From: Acidobacteriota bacterium
GTDB lineage: Bacteria > Acidobacteriota > Blastocatellia > Pyrinomonadales > Pyrinomonadaceae
Direction: 5' to 3'
Assembly: GCA_020199835.1 (NCBI GenBank)
Contig: JAIVJV010000009.1
Span: forward strand, 744,001 to 808,000
DNA length: 64,000 nucleotides
Below the pieces are notes generated by a model that was not told the origin of the DNA, did no database searches, and saw only the letters and a program-made list of their open reading frames with translations. Positions 20,903 through 29,201 of the stretch are shown here, one piece after another (position 1 is the stretch's first letter; each line of letters starts with the position of its first letter). The position numbers were made by a program, and so were the translations under genes.

Positions 20903-21637
20903 TTACGCTCGTCCCCTTTTGTAGACTATTGCTGCGGAGTTAGGAGGAGGAAAAGACTCCGAATTACTTGACTGGTGGAGGTCTCCCGACCAAACAGCAT
21001 CAAGGTTGCCGATGTTTTGCGCCGTGGCACGATTACCATCTACTTCACTTATCTCAAAAGTGCCAAACAGAACGTTATCTAGGATGTCAATGAGTATAAC
21101 CTGATCACCTACGTGAACGACCGTTGACTCTGAATCAAGTCTTAAATACACCCGACCCCGATGGAGTTGAACTCGATCTACACGGATCCGATTTGACCCG
21201 AATAATTCGCTACTTGCATTTAACAGTACCGATTTAGTTTCCCCCAACTGCTGTTCGAGATATAGGATCATCTCATCTCGTCGCTCAAGTGAGTGACGTA
21301 GCGCGTTGTATTGCTCTAGTCTTCTATACGTTGTTCGACTAATTCTCCCGACGTATAAGCCAATTGCAGCAAGAACGGGAGACAGCAGCACTAATAAGAA
21401 GGCGAGTATCGCAAAGTTCGAAATCGAGGGAACGAATATCGCCACAAAGCCGACTGCTCCCATCAAGTACCCAATCGCCGCAAGCCACCAATTAGCTGTG
21501 CGTGGCACGTCCCATCCAGGCCACTCGGCCTTCTCAGGCAAGATAGCTTCCGTGGCTTGCAGGTCTTGTTGGTCTACTTGAGTTCGAATCAGAGATTGAG
21601 ACTGCGACGTAGGCTTTGTGGGAGGAATAGCTTGCAT
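20903..21637 (-). CDS. Hypothetical two-helix membrane protein with coiled coil
   Basis: A 244-residue protein. The N-terminal 50 residues are soluble and Gln-rich. Two membrane helices follow (WWLAAIGYLMGAVGFVAIFV and FAILAFLLVLLSPVLAAIGLY), then a coiled coil (RRLEQYNALRHSLERRDEMI) and a C-terminal beta-rich domain containing VDRVQLHRGRVYLRL and GDQVILIDILDN. The C-terminal domain resembles in style the neighbouring 156-residue protein, with which it forms a unit (2-bp gap). No family is recognised. As a paired membrane and soluble cargo module on an integrated element, a host-interaction or defence role is possible but unsupported by motifs. Confidence 0.55.
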   Translation of the reverse strand: MQAIPPTKPTSQSQSLIRTQVDQQDLQATEAILPEKAEWPGWDVPRTANWWLAAIGYLMGAVGFVAIFVPSISNFAILAFLLVLLSPVLAAIGLYVGRISRTTYRRLEQYNALRHSLERRDEMILYLEQQLGETKSVLLNASSELFGSNRIRVDRVQLHRGRVYLRLDSESTVVHVGDQVILIDILDNVLFGTFEISEVDGNRATAQNIGNLDAVWSGDLHQSSNSESFPPPNSAAIVYKRGRA

Positions 21638-21729
21638 TATCTGTTTTGCAGATATCAGTACCCGAACGAAAAATCATGAGCATGCCCGTAAAGGCATTAA
21701 CCAAAGCATAACTGGCAACCAACCACGGG

Positions 21730-21930
21730 TTAACGTTTGCCGATTTCTTTGTTCGCTTTCGCGGCCTCACATTCAAGAGTCTTGAGCGCAAGATGAAGGA
21801 AGCCGGGAATTGCCATCTCGTCACGTTCCCATCGTGCAACCGTGTTTCGACTCACCTTCAACTTGGTTGCAAGTCCCTCCTGAGTTAGCCCCAAAGCGAG
21901 TCGCCGCTCTCGAAGTTTAGCGCCCTTCAT
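21730..21930 (-). CDS. Xre/Cro-type repressor, 66 residues
   Basis: A single helix-turn-helix domain: KLRERRLALGLTQEGLATKLKVSRNTVARWER split over helices 1 to 4, with LTQEGLATKLKVSRNTVARW the recognition unit. It is transcribed away from the gene at 22080, and the 150-bp divergent spacer holds two operator-like palindromes (21954-21997). The arrangement matches a phage-type repressor controlling a divergent early promoter. There is no peptidase domain, so derepression would need another factor. Confidence 0.82.
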   Translation of the reverse strand: MKGAKLRERRLALGLTQEGLATKLKVSRNTVARWERDEMAIPGFLHLALKTLECEAAKANKEIGKR

Positions 21931-21953
21931 TGGCCCATTCTAACACGCGCGGT

Positions 21954-21997
21954 TGATACATTGCGTATCGCTGCCCGAAGTGATACGATACGTATCA
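21954..21997. promoter_or_regulatory. Paired operator-like palindromes in the divergent region
   Basis: Two 17-bp sites of form TGATAC-N5-GTATC(A/G): 21954-21970 and 21981-21997, start to start 27 bp. They lie 23-67 bp upstream of the Xre gene and before the plus-strand gene at 22080. They are the likely binding sites of the Xre protein. Confidence 0.7.
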
Positions 21998-22079
21998 AAC
22001 GGAGCGGGCTGGCCTTCGCTGTAACGAAGACCAACCCTTACACAGCCGAATCCTGACTGTTTAGGGAAAGGAATCGACC

Positions 22080-22382
22080 ATGCCTGATAATCCTAACACG
22101 GAGAATGCTCCACTTGACGCTGAGGACTGGCAGATCGCGTTCAAGCCGTACGCGCAATATCCGCTCTTAGCCCTTGCCCTCGCGCAGCATTTAACCGCGC
22201 TTCAAGACTACGTACAACGCGACGCAGGAAAGGCCACAGCCGCGATTAATCGTGCCGTAGATGAACTCTACGAGCACAGCGAGTTCCGGTCTGTGAGCCT
22301 GGAGCTGTATCGCGCCTCAGTGCAAGGCCGGTTGTCGGTGGAAGTTGAAAACCTGATCAATCAATTAGGAATAAGGACTTAA
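22080..22382 (+). CDS. Hypothetical helical protein, first gene of the early operon
   Basis: A 100-residue, mostly helical acidic protein of unknown function (for example LLALALAQHLTALQDYVQRD and SVEVENLINQLGIRT). The ribosome-binding site is AAAGGAAT, about 6 bases before ATG. It lies just downstream of the operator pair and 2 bp ahead of the next HTH gene, so it opens a three-gene operon. Its C-terminal PVENLIN-like ending (VEVENLINQLG) resembles the C-terminus of the next protein (VPVENLINDNL), which hints at a shared interaction segment. Confidence 0.62.
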   Translation: MPDNPNTENAPLDAEDWQIAFKPYAQYPLLALALAQHLTALQDYVQRDAGKATAAINRAVDELYEHSEFRSVSLELYRASVQGRLSVEVENLINQLGIRT

Positions 22383-22384
22383 CG

Positions 22385-22627
22385 ATGGGACGAAAACCAC
22401 GACCAAAGCCACAGCGCCTTGCGGCCAAATTGCTTGCGCTTCGGAAAGGCTTGAATTTGAGCCAACCGAAATGCGGGCAGTTGCTCGGCATCGCGTATCA
22501 CCGTCTCTCTGAGTTCGAGAGAGGGCGACGCGAACCGAACGTGATGCTGCTCTTGCAGTACGCACGGTTAGCAAAGGTGCCAGTTGAAAACCTTATCAAC
22601 GACAATCTCGATTTACCTAATGCCTAA
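22385..22627 (+). CDS. Xre-type helix-turn-helix protein, 80 residues
   Basis: A basic N-terminus (GRKPRPKPQRLAAKLLALRK) leads into a Xre helix-turn-helix: LNLSQPKCGQLLGIAYHRLSEFERGRREPN in helices 2-4, then a dimerisation helix (VMLLLQYARLAKVPVENLIN). The LSQ-x8-YHRLSEFERGRREP pattern is typical for this fold. It probably regulates element transcription, opposing or aiding the repressor at 21730. It follows the previous gene by 2 bp and overlaps the next start by 8 bp. Confidence 0.78.
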   Translation: MGRKPRPKPQRLAAKLLALRKGLNLSQPKCGQLLGIAYHRLSEFERGRREPNVMLLLQYARLAKVPVENLINDNLDLPNA

Positions 22628-22808
22628 AGACTATTCAAACAATTCGGACAGCGCGAATCTTCCAAAGATGATGGGCGGCAAGGACATTCCGTGTCCGGGC
22701 TGCGGTGGTCCGCTTGATGACAACGTGGAATGCGGGGGATACATCTGCTACGACTGCGACTGGGAATGGGAAACGTGGGAGGTTTTAGATTCCATGAGGG
22801 ACAAGTAG
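22620..22808 (+). CDS. Small zinc-ribbon-like protein
   Basis: A 62-residue protein starting at ATG 22620, which overlaps the end of the Xre gene in another frame (translational coupling). Two CxxC pairs, CPGCGG and CYDCDW, with an extra Cys in VECGGYIC form a probable zinc ribbon. The C-terminus is acidic and Trp-rich (WEWETWEVLDSM). No function is known. Zinc ribbons of this size often act as adaptors in transcription or in phage-host interaction. The operon appears to end at the terminator at 22842. Confidence 0.6.
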   Translation: MPKDYSNNSDSANLPKMMGGKDIPCPGCGGPLDDNVECGGYICYDCDWEWETWEVLDSMRDK

Positions 22809-22841
22809 GATCTTGCCCGCGCCGTGGGTGAGAAAAACTGA

Positions 22842-22873
22842 GAGGCCGGAAGCCCAGATCCGGCCTTTTGGTT
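22842..22873 (+). terminator. Rho-independent terminator of the early operon
   Basis: The arms AGGCCGGA and TCCGGCCT (stem of 8 pairs, loop AGCCCAGA) are followed by TTTTGGTTT. It lies 34 bp after the stop of the zinc-ribbon gene. Confidence 0.8.
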
Positions 22874-23714
22874 TGGCTGTGAAACATATCATGGTTCGGC
22901 GATGGATCGGTCACATGGATCTGGATCCGATCCCAGTCTGCGCCGCTGCGTTTAATTCAGTCTGCCTCGCGAAAATTAATTAACCCAGATCCCTTCTATT
23001 CCTCCCGCGTTTCACTTTACTCTGCTGGGTGGTGGTGATGGGCGAGTTCCGAAACATTCAAATTCTTACTTGCTCTAGAGCATGGACGGACTTTGGAATG
23101 CAGCGTAAATTTGGGTTCGGTTGTTCGCGCCTGACTGGCCGAACGAAATCATAAAACAACTCTTACCCCTTGCCGACGGGAAACAGATCTTTAAGGTGGC
23201 GAACCAAAATCCGCCAGTGGCGGAAAGTGGCGAACAACATGACGAACTATCCTGATGGAATCGAATCAGTTCGGGTTCTCTGATCTGCAAAATAGCCCGA
23301 ATCAGCCACGTTAAGGCGTGTAGCTTAGGAGTGACAGCGCCAATTTCCGATCTTTCGTTGTCGATCCGCCACTAAAAAAGAGCGAAGCCAGGGTTAAGGA
23401 TTGAAGTGCAAGTAGTCTCGGGACTTCGCTCATCACAAAGCGACCCTTTTGTCGAAGTGTTGCAAACAGCACAGACAGATTCTTCTTCACGCGCTACATT
23501 CACTGGAAGTTCGAGACCTACTCGCCAACCACAACGAGTGCTCGCCAAAATTAACTTCGCGGATGTTAGGCGTACGCTAAATTAAATAATTCAGTATCCC
23601 TTGTAGAGAGTTGATACTCGACGTAATCTGATCACTCCTCTCTAAATCGACCGCAAGCAATGGCGAAGCTAAGTAAGCCGAACGTTAGAAGTGTGTCTTG
23701 AGTTAAGGAGAACT
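22874..23714. other. 840-bp stretch without a convincing gene
   Basis: Open frames here are short and lack ribosome-binding sites or family signals. An inverted pair GAGCGAAG / CTTCGCTC spans about 23379-23438. The region may hold a replication origin or regulatory RNA for the downstream primase unit, but no iterons or A+T-rich tract were found to support that. Confidence 0.4.
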
Positions 23715-23936
23715 ATGGAGACCAACAAAATCTCGATGCGTTTACTTACGGCAGATGAAGTCGCTGTCATTTTGAGCGTGTCAACTGCGCGAGTGTACGA
23801 ACTTGCCAGGACAAACGCGATACCTGCTCTCAAATTGGGAGAGCGCCAGGTGCGATTTGATGAAACAGCTTTGCGTAAATGGATCGCGCTTGCATCAGAT
23901 CGGAACTGTTCAGCGACGCAGGAGGACCAATATTAA
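23715..23936 (+). CDS. Excisionase/AlpA-like helix-turn-helix protein
   Basis: A 73-residue protein. ATG 23715 is chosen because AAGGAG lies 4 bases upstream; an earlier ATG at 23691 lacks one. The domain is the MerR-like winged HTH of excisionases: LLTADEVAVILSVSTARVYEL, then NAIPALKLGERQVRFDETALRKWI, ending in an acidic tail. Such proteins direct excision or activate element genes. Its stop (23934-23936) abuts the ATG of the primase gene, so the two are translated as a unit. Confidence 0.78.
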   Translation: METNKISMRLLTADEVAVILSVSTARVYELARTNAIPALKLGERQVRFDETALRKWIALASDRNCSATQEDQY

Positions 23937-25703
23937 ATGCACGGAACTAAGAAACGATCATCAGATGCTATCGATAAGGTTCTTAACAAACTCCGCGATG
24001 TGAAACCGTGCGGCAAAGGCTGGTCAGCACGATGCCCGGCGCACGATGATCAGCACCCAAGTTTAACTGTTACTGAGGCGGAGAATGGATTGATACTCAT
24101 GCACTGCCATGCTGAATGCTCCTACGAAAACATTTGTCTCGCATTGGGTATCAGCAACATCGTTGCCACTTATGACTACCGAGACGAAATGGGCAAGCTG
24201 CTTTACCAAGTCACGCGCACAGCACCTAAAGGATTCTTTATGCGGCGCCCAAACGGCAAAGAAGGTTTCAAAAATGGCTTGGGCGACGTGCGGCGAATGC
24301 TGTATCGGTTGCCAGAGTTATTGAAGTCCGATCGACAACAGCCCGTGTTCATTCCAGAGGGTGAAAAAGATGTTGACGCATTGCGTCGGCTTGGCTTCGT
24401 AGCGACTTGCAATTCGGGAGGCGCTGGTAAATGGCGGGATGAATACAATCGTTGGCTGGCTGAAAGAGATGTTGTCGTATTGCCGGACAACGATGCTCAG
24501 GGCGATGAACATGCACAGAAGGTAGCCAATTCACTGCTTGCCGTGGCAGCAAGTGTGAAGCTTGTCAGACTGCCTAACCTGCCGGCCAAAGGCGATGTTA
24601 GTAATTGGCTAAGTGCAGGAGGGACGGAAGAACAGTTGCTGGCATTCGTGGAGAAAGCGGAAATTCTCGATTCCCGACTGGGTACATCTATGAATAGAGA
24701 GAATATAGCATCCGGTTTCACTCTGACTCCACTAACAGATCTTTTAGCGGAACCAGAAGAGCCAATCCCCTACGTTTGGGATCGTACTCTGCCGATGGGA
24801 GGCTTCTCGATCTGTGCGGCAAAGCCGAAAGTTGGAAAATCTACTCTCGCTCGTAATCTCGCTCTAGCCGTAGCCAAAGGTGAAGACTTCTTTGGCAGAG
24901 CCACAAACCAGGGCAAAGTGATTTACTTATCCCTTGAAGAGATACGAGCAGAAATTACAGGTCACTTCCGCCAGATGGGTTCAGCGGGCGAAGACATTCT
25001 CGTTCATACTGGCCGAGCGCCAACAAATGCTTTGCAGGCACTCTCAACAGCTATCACACAGTCACAGCCTGCGTTAGTAATTATCGATCCATTGTCTCGA
25101 TTCCTGCGAGTGGCTGATTTCAACAGCTACGGTGAAGTAACGAAAGTGCTTGAACCTTTGATTGATCTTGCCCGCGAGTCTGGCTGTCACATCCTCGCAG
25201 TACATCACAACGGCAAGGGCGAACGCGACGGCGGCGACTCTCTACTTGGCTCCACCGCATTCTTTGGGGCAGTGGACACGTTATTGATAATGAGACGAAA
25301 GGAAAACAATCGATTTGTATATTCAGAGCAGCGGTATGGTGAGAACCTCTCGGCGACTTTAGCGCACCTTGACAAGGAAACTGGAAAAGTGACTCCAGGC
25401 GGAGCGTTGGAAACGATCCAAATCGACACTTGCAAAAGAAGAGTTTTGGAATCACTAGGGGAAGAGACGCTTACGGAACCAGAGATAAAGGAACGTGTCG
25501 GCGGTAATTCTACGCACACCTCAAAGGCTCTCCGGGAACTGTGCACCGAAGGCGCTGTACAAAGAACTGGAGCAGGCAAGAAGGGTGATCCTTATCTGTA
25601 CGCCAAAATCTCAGAGGCAAAAAGCTCGATTCTCGATTTCACCCCTAAGACTAATTCAGAAAATAACCCGGACGATGACTGGAAGGATGCAGTGAACTTC
25701 TGA
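23937..25703 (+). CDS. Primase-helicase (zinc finger, TOPRIM and RepA-like ATPase)
   Basis: A 588-residue replication protein. The N-terminal zinc motif reads ARCPAHDDQHPSL then MHCHAECSYENIC, as in CHC2-type primases. A TOPRIM domain follows: PEGEKDVDALRRLG and the metal-binding VVLPDNDAQGDEHA. The central RecA/RepA-like ATPase has Walker A AKPKVGKST and Walker B LVIIDPLSRFL, with VHHNGKG as the sensor. A winged helix closes it (LTEPEIKERVGGNSTHTSKALREL). Such proteins replicate plasmids, phage satellites and integrative elements. It sits directly after the excisionase-like gene and shows no frameshift, so element A may still be able to replicate. Confidence 0.87.
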   Translation: MHGTKKRSSDAIDKVLNKLRDVKPCGKGWSARCPAHDDQHPSLTVTEAENGLILMHCHAECSYENICLALGISNIVATYDYRDEMGKLLYQVTRTAPKGFFMRRPNGKEGFKNGLGDVRRMLYRLPELLKSDRQQPVFIPEGEKDVDALRRLGFVATCNSGGAGKWRDEYNRWLAERDVVVLPDNDAQGDEHAQKVANSLLAVAASVKLVRLPNLPAKGDVSNWLSAGGTEEQLLAFVEKAEILDSRLGTSMNRENIASGFTLTPLTDLLAEPEEPIPYVWDRTLPMGGFSICAAKPKVGKSTLARNLALAVAKGEDFFGRATNQGKVIYLSLEEIRAEITGHFRQMGSAGEDILVHTGRAPTNALQALSTAITQSQPALVIIDPLSRFLRVADFNSYGEVTKVLEPLIDLARESGCHILAVHHNGKGERDGGDSLLGSTAFFGAVDTLLIMRRKENNRFVYSEQRYGENLSATLAHLDKETGKVTPGGALETIQIDTCKRRVLESLGEETLTEPEIKERVGGNSTHTSKALRELCTEGAVQRTGAGKKGDPYLYAKISEAKSSILDFTPKTNSENNPDDDWKDAVNF

Positions 25704-26078
25704 CTACATGACTAAATCCGCTTAGACGTTGATAGATTTACTGTGGACCGCAACCGGTGTATAAGGAGTCGGAGGCGCTCACCACCATGCCAGTTCACCA
25801 AACAGGATTTTCAGGTCAAGCTGTCGTTCCCTGCTCTCACTGTAACGCCAACGATCGAGGGCTTGAAGCCGGTATCTGCCATGACATATATTCGGCCACG
25901 GTCGTGCGAGTTACCAGTGTCAGAAGGTTGCTAATGGCGGCACTCTGCCGGGCGTTATCTCAAGAACGCTTTTGGGTGAGTTCGGAGTCTTGAATCAGAT
26001 TTGCGTGTTCCCACTGGAGGGCAAAGGTTATCGGAGATCTGAAACTCACCACGCGCGAGCATTAGGAAGGACACACAT
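25704..26078 (+). other. 375-bp gap with one doubtful small frame
   Basis: A 68-codon frame from ATG 25787 to 25993 has GGAGG about 10 bases upstream and two Cys clusters (CSHCN, GICHD). It has no recognised family and sits among overlapping frames. It is recorded as a possible gene only. Nothing else is visible. Confidence 0.25.
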
Positions 26079-26297
26079 CTAGAATTTCCGCTTTCCGGCA
26101 ACATATCGCAATAGTTGACTAGGCTGACACTTCAACTCACGACACAGTCGATCAAGCGTGACCATTCCTATTTGAGAAAAGTCGCCTCGCCACAATCGAG
26201 ACGCGAGTGTGGGCGAGATGCCGAGCGCATCCTTTAGTTGATTCGCGTTTGTAATGCCGTGCGTCTCGGCAACCTTGCGAATGTTGGAAATGATCAT
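26079..26297 (-). CDS. Cro/C1-type helix-turn-helix regulator, 72 residues
   Basis: A single-domain DNA-binding protein: ITNANQLKDALGISPTLASRLWRGDF forms the HTH and MVTLDRLCRELKCQPSQLLRYV the C-terminal helices, as in the Cro/C1 family with the conserved late CQPSxLL. It is divergent from the integrase gene. The 110-bp spacer contains two near-identical palindromes (26324-26340 and 26358-26374), so it probably represses both itself and the integrase. Confidence 0.8.
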   Translation of the reverse strand: MIISNIRKVAETHGITNANQLKDALGISPTLASRLWRGDFSQIGMVTLDRLCRELKCQPSQLLRYVAGKRKF

Positions 26298-26323
26298 TGT
26301 GTGAAATTATCACCGGAATAGTA

Positions 26324-26374
26324 ATGTACACAACCGTGTAAGAATCTTGTGGATTGAATGTACACATCCGTGTA
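26324..26374. promoter_or_regulatory. Paired operator-like sites between the Cro-like gene and int
   Basis: ATGTACACAACCGTGTA at 26324-26340 and ATGTACACATCCGTGTA at 26358-26374 differ by one base and are 34 bp apart. Each contains TACAC-N4-GTGTA. They differ from the TGATAC sites at 21954, so each repressor seems to have its own operator. Confidence 0.7.
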
Positions 26375-26407
26375 TATTACAGGTCGGTCGTATAGGAGAT
26401 TTGAAAA

Positions 26408-27532
26408 ATGGCTGGTCAAATAATCAAACGCAATGAACGTACGTGGCTGGTGCGTGTTTCAAGAGGTCGGAATGCTTCCGGAAGGCGTCAATACTTCAAT
26501 AAGACGATTTACGGAACAAAGAAAGATGCCCAAACATATCTTAATAAGAAGCTGACCGAAAAAAGCACTGGAACCCTAATTCCAGCTACGCGGTTGACAC
26601 TGGACGAGTTTTTAGACCAGTGGCTTGATGTTTCTGCGCGTCCCCGACTACGAGAGCGAACATTTGAGCACTACAAGGAACTGCTCGATCGTTATGTCCG
26701 CAAGCAGTTCGGCGCTCATAGATTGACCAGTATTCAGGCGTTGGATATTCAGAAGCTGTACGCCGAAATGCAGAGTAGAGGGCTGTCGGCGCGAACGGTT
26801 CGATACATACATGCCGTATTGACTTCGGCGCTCAAGCAGGCTGTCAGGTGGGGAATGCTTACCATAAATCCCGCGAGTCTGGTTGACCTGCCGAAACAGG
26901 AACACCGCGAAATGCAGGCACTCTCTCCTGAACAGGCGATAGCCTTTCAAAAGGAGGCCGCCAAAGACAGGAATGGCATTGTTTTTAACTTTGCGCTTGT
27001 GACAGGAATGCGACCGGAAGAATACCTCGCTTTGAAATGGACCGATGTCGATCTTGAAAGGGGCAACGCCACGGTTCGCCGGACCTTAGTATGGCTTAAA
27101 GGTGGCGGGTGGAAATTTGGCGAGCCTAAGACGGCTAGATCACGGCGCACTGTTTCATTCCCGCTGCAACTAGCTCGCGCCCTAATGTGCCATAAACGCG
27201 AGCAGGCGGAGGGAAGACTAAAGGCCGGCCCGAATTATGAAAACAACGATCTTGTTTTTACTGCGAGTGATGGCAAGCCACACAATCTGAGAAATCTAAC
27301 TCAACGACATTTCAAACCGATCTTCAAACGTGCTGGCCTGCCAACGATTAGACTATATGATCTTCGCCATTCATGCGCCACACTTTTACTCTCAGCGAAT
27401 GAACATCCGAAGGTGGTTAGCGAAAGGTTGGGTCACGCTAGCATAACGCTAACGCTTGATACTTACTCCCACGTTTTGCCTAGCATGCAGCAAGCAGCAT
27501 CCGAAAAACTAGAACGCATCCTGTACAGATGA
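26408..27532 (+). CDS. int: Tyrosine-recombinase integrase of element A
   Basis: A 374-residue phage-type integrase with ribosome-binding site AGGAG 8 bases before ATG. Domains in order: an N-terminal arm-binding domain (ERTWLVRVSRGRNASGRRQY, then KDAQTYLNKKL), a core-binding SAM-like domain (about 60-155), and a catalytic domain with Arg in LVTGMRPEEYLAL, the YDLRHSCATLLL box, LGHASI and the nucleophile Tyr in TLDTYSHV. All catalytic residues are present. It should recombine the tRNA-Ala anticodon-arm core. Unusually it lies in mid-element, 4 kb from the right attachment site. It is probably controlled by the operators at 26324-26374. Confidence 0.92.
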   Translation: MAGQIIKRNERTWLVRVSRGRNASGRRQYFNKTIYGTKKDAQTYLNKKLTEKSTGTLIPATRLTLDEFLDQWLDVSARPRLRERTFEHYKELLDRYVRKQFGAHRLTSIQALDIQKLYAEMQSRGLSARTVRYIHAVLTSALKQAVRWGMLTINPASLVDLPKQEHREMQALSPEQAIAFQKEAAKDRNGIVFNFALVTGMRPEEYLALKWTDVDLERGNATVRRTLVWLKGGGWKFGEPKTARSRRTVSFPLQLARALMCHKREQAEGRLKAGPNYENNDLVFTASDGKPHNLRNLTQRHFKPIFKRAGLPTIRLYDLRHSCATLLLSANEHPKVVSERLGHASITLTLDTYSHVLPSMQQAASEKLERILYR

Positions 27533-27942
27533 ACCACGCGTCTACGATCGAGAACGCTGAAAGATACAACTAGCTGCTCGATCACTCTGTCTGAACGCCA
27601 CTCGACGCTGGACATTGACTAACCTCATTTATCTTTCGAATGAGGAACCATCGCCCCTGTGACGCCGAATGAAATGTGAAGCGTGTTGGGTAAAGACTAA
27701 AAATTTAAGCTCCGCAAATTGTGCCAGGCCCGTACAGTGATACGCTTGCTGCCGGCCCGGAAACGCTAGGTTTTCTGATTTAAGAACACCTCCAAAATAT
27801 AAATTGCCTTCGTCGGAAAAAGTCGCAGGAAAAGTAGTAGTATGTGCGACCGATGGAATTGTTTACCCCAACTCCATTGCTCAAGTTGTGAGAGGTTGAT
27901 TGCTTTACAATCTGTATGTGTAAAGAATCTAGAAGATAGCTT
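27533..27942. other. 410-bp gap after the integrase gene
   Basis: No open frame with a start signal and no clear terminator or repeat is visible. Base composition drops towards A+T here, marking the start of the AT-rich cargo at the right of element A. Confidence 0.45.
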
Positions 27943-28449
27943 TCAGGCTTGAACCACTTGGGCTACTAAACCTGTTAGTTTATCAATCTGATCCTCAACG
28001 GAAACAAGTAGGAGCATTTGCCTATTGTGCCTCATTATGTCTACTACGCGTTGTTCTGAAGTGGCCACATGTATGTTGAATCCATCGGTCAAAAGATGAT
28101 TATTAGGCCCAAATCGAAATCCCATTTCTTCTAAGTTTTTAATGGCGGTTGCTATTTGGCTATTCTTAAATTTCGCTTGCCTCATTTCACAAATGATAAG
28201 TGCTTTGAACACAGATTCAGGCGAGTAAAAAATCTGGGGTCGCTGTTTGCGATTTTCTGAATACTCTTTCAGCTGAGGGATGAGTTGAGACTCATGATAC
28301 TGATTGAGTTGGGAACGGGTAAAGCCGGTGAGCCGCGAAAGCTCCTCCAAAGTACAAGGTGTATTTGAAGGGTGGATAGCTCTCCATTTCTTGCCAAATT
28401 CTCTAAGAGCCTCGGAATCCATGAAGGGGCTATTGAGATTCTTGCTCAT
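27943..28449 (-). CDS. MerR-like helix-turn-helix regulator
   Basis: A 168-residue protein. The winged HTH lies at about 32-58: TLEELSRLTGFTRSQLNQYHESQLIPQ, the MerR-style helix-turn-helix with a bent wing. A charged linker and a helical region with IFYSPESVFKALIICEMRQAKFKNSQIATAIKNLEEMG (in parts) follow, the MerR-like second helical unit. The C-terminus (LVSVEDQIDKLTGLVAQVV) could be a dimerisation helix. There is no obvious metal or ligand site. It stands alone and diverges from the gene at 28785, so it may control the cargo. Confidence 0.6.
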   Translation of the reverse strand: MSKNLNSPFMDSEALREFGKKWRAIHPSNTPCTLEELSRLTGFTRSQLNQYHESQLIPQLKEYSENRKQRPQIFYSPESVFKALIICEMRQAKFKNSQIATAIKNLEEMGFRFGPNNHLLTDGFNIHVATSEQRVVDIMRHNRQMLLLVSVEDQIDKLTGLVAQVVQA

Positions 28450-28784
28450 TTTTGTTAATATTTATCCGTCTAGAAAGGGACAAGAAAAATCGTATTGAAG
28501 TAGATAAATATTCATTACATTTTTATTATTAACAAACATCAACTCGAACCTAAGTATACAAACACAATGGCATCGCAATCAATCCATCTTTGTTCGGTCT
28601 TCCTCTCATGGCACATTGCGTCTTGTACATGAAACAAGATATCGCGGAGAGGAATGCGTTTTCTGGAGGGGCGTTTTGACAGTCGTTTCGCAAGATTTTA
28701 GGTTGATTGGGCAACCGCAGCGATAGCGGATTGTTGTTGGATCCTTTCCAGCCGCGATGCTGGTTGGGTGTTAGTGGAAGGAGA
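28450..28784. promoter_or_regulatory. 335-bp divergent spacer with a 10-bp inverted repeat
   Basis: The arms AATATTTATC (28457-28466) and GATAAATATT (28503-28512) are perfect reverse complements just upstream of the MerR-like gene start, so they may be its operator or part of a promoter. The rest is A+T-rich and has no gene. Confidence 0.4.
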
Positions 28785-29201
28785 ATGGACGTGTCAGATA
28801 CGATATTTTCTGATCAAGGAGTGTTAAGCACTCCGATACTAATTGCTCTTGTTACTCTCAAGGGTTACCAGGAGTATCGACACGGGAATTCGGTTTATAT
28901 TGAGGATCTCGCTGGATACCTCGCCAAGTTGAAGAAGAAAGGAGTTAATATCAAGAGCATTGCGCTCTCAAGAACCCTCGATAAGTATTGGTCGGACGAT
29001 GTTGCTCAATTTGTCAGCGACGGGCTGGTATTTGGGTTCTTAACACATAACAGTCCCCTTCAATTCGACGAGAGACGCTGTTTGGAAGTTTGTAAGAACG
29101 CGATTCTTGGAGAGGTTGGAGACAATGAACAGCTTCAAAAAGCTTTCAATGAGGCTAGAGAGGCGCTTGAGTTAGAACCTTTCGAAACGCTAGCCGCTTG
29201 A
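28785..29201 (+). CDS. Hypothetical protein next to the HD phosphohydrolase
   Basis: A 138-residue protein. ATG 28785 is chosen for its strong GGAAGGAG ribosome-binding site. A first helix-rich part (LSTPILIALVTLKGYQEYRHGNSVYIEDLAGYL in pieces) resembles the start of a winged helix. It continues with ISLSRTLDKYW-like and VAQFVSDGLVFGF segments and ends in an acidic helix. No family is recognised. It converges on the HD phosphohydrolase gene and overlaps its end by 12 bp, so the two may be antisense-coupled. It could be part of the same cargo module. Confidence 0.55.
   Translation: MDVSDTIFSDQGVLSTPILIALVTLKGYQEYRHGNSVYIEDLAGYLAKLKKKGVNIKSIALSRTLDKYWSDDVAQFVSDGLVFGFLTHNSPLQFDERRCLEVCKNAILGEVGDNEQLQKAFNEAREALELEPFETLAA

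Noticed and set aside
23075..23290. Minus-strand frame of 71 codons in the 840-bp gap of element A
   Set aside because: No start signal, no domain and an irregular composition.
25743..25993. Overlapping short frames after the primase gene
   Set aside because: Two frames compete in the same 250 bp with no family signal; only a weak start at 25787 can be noted.
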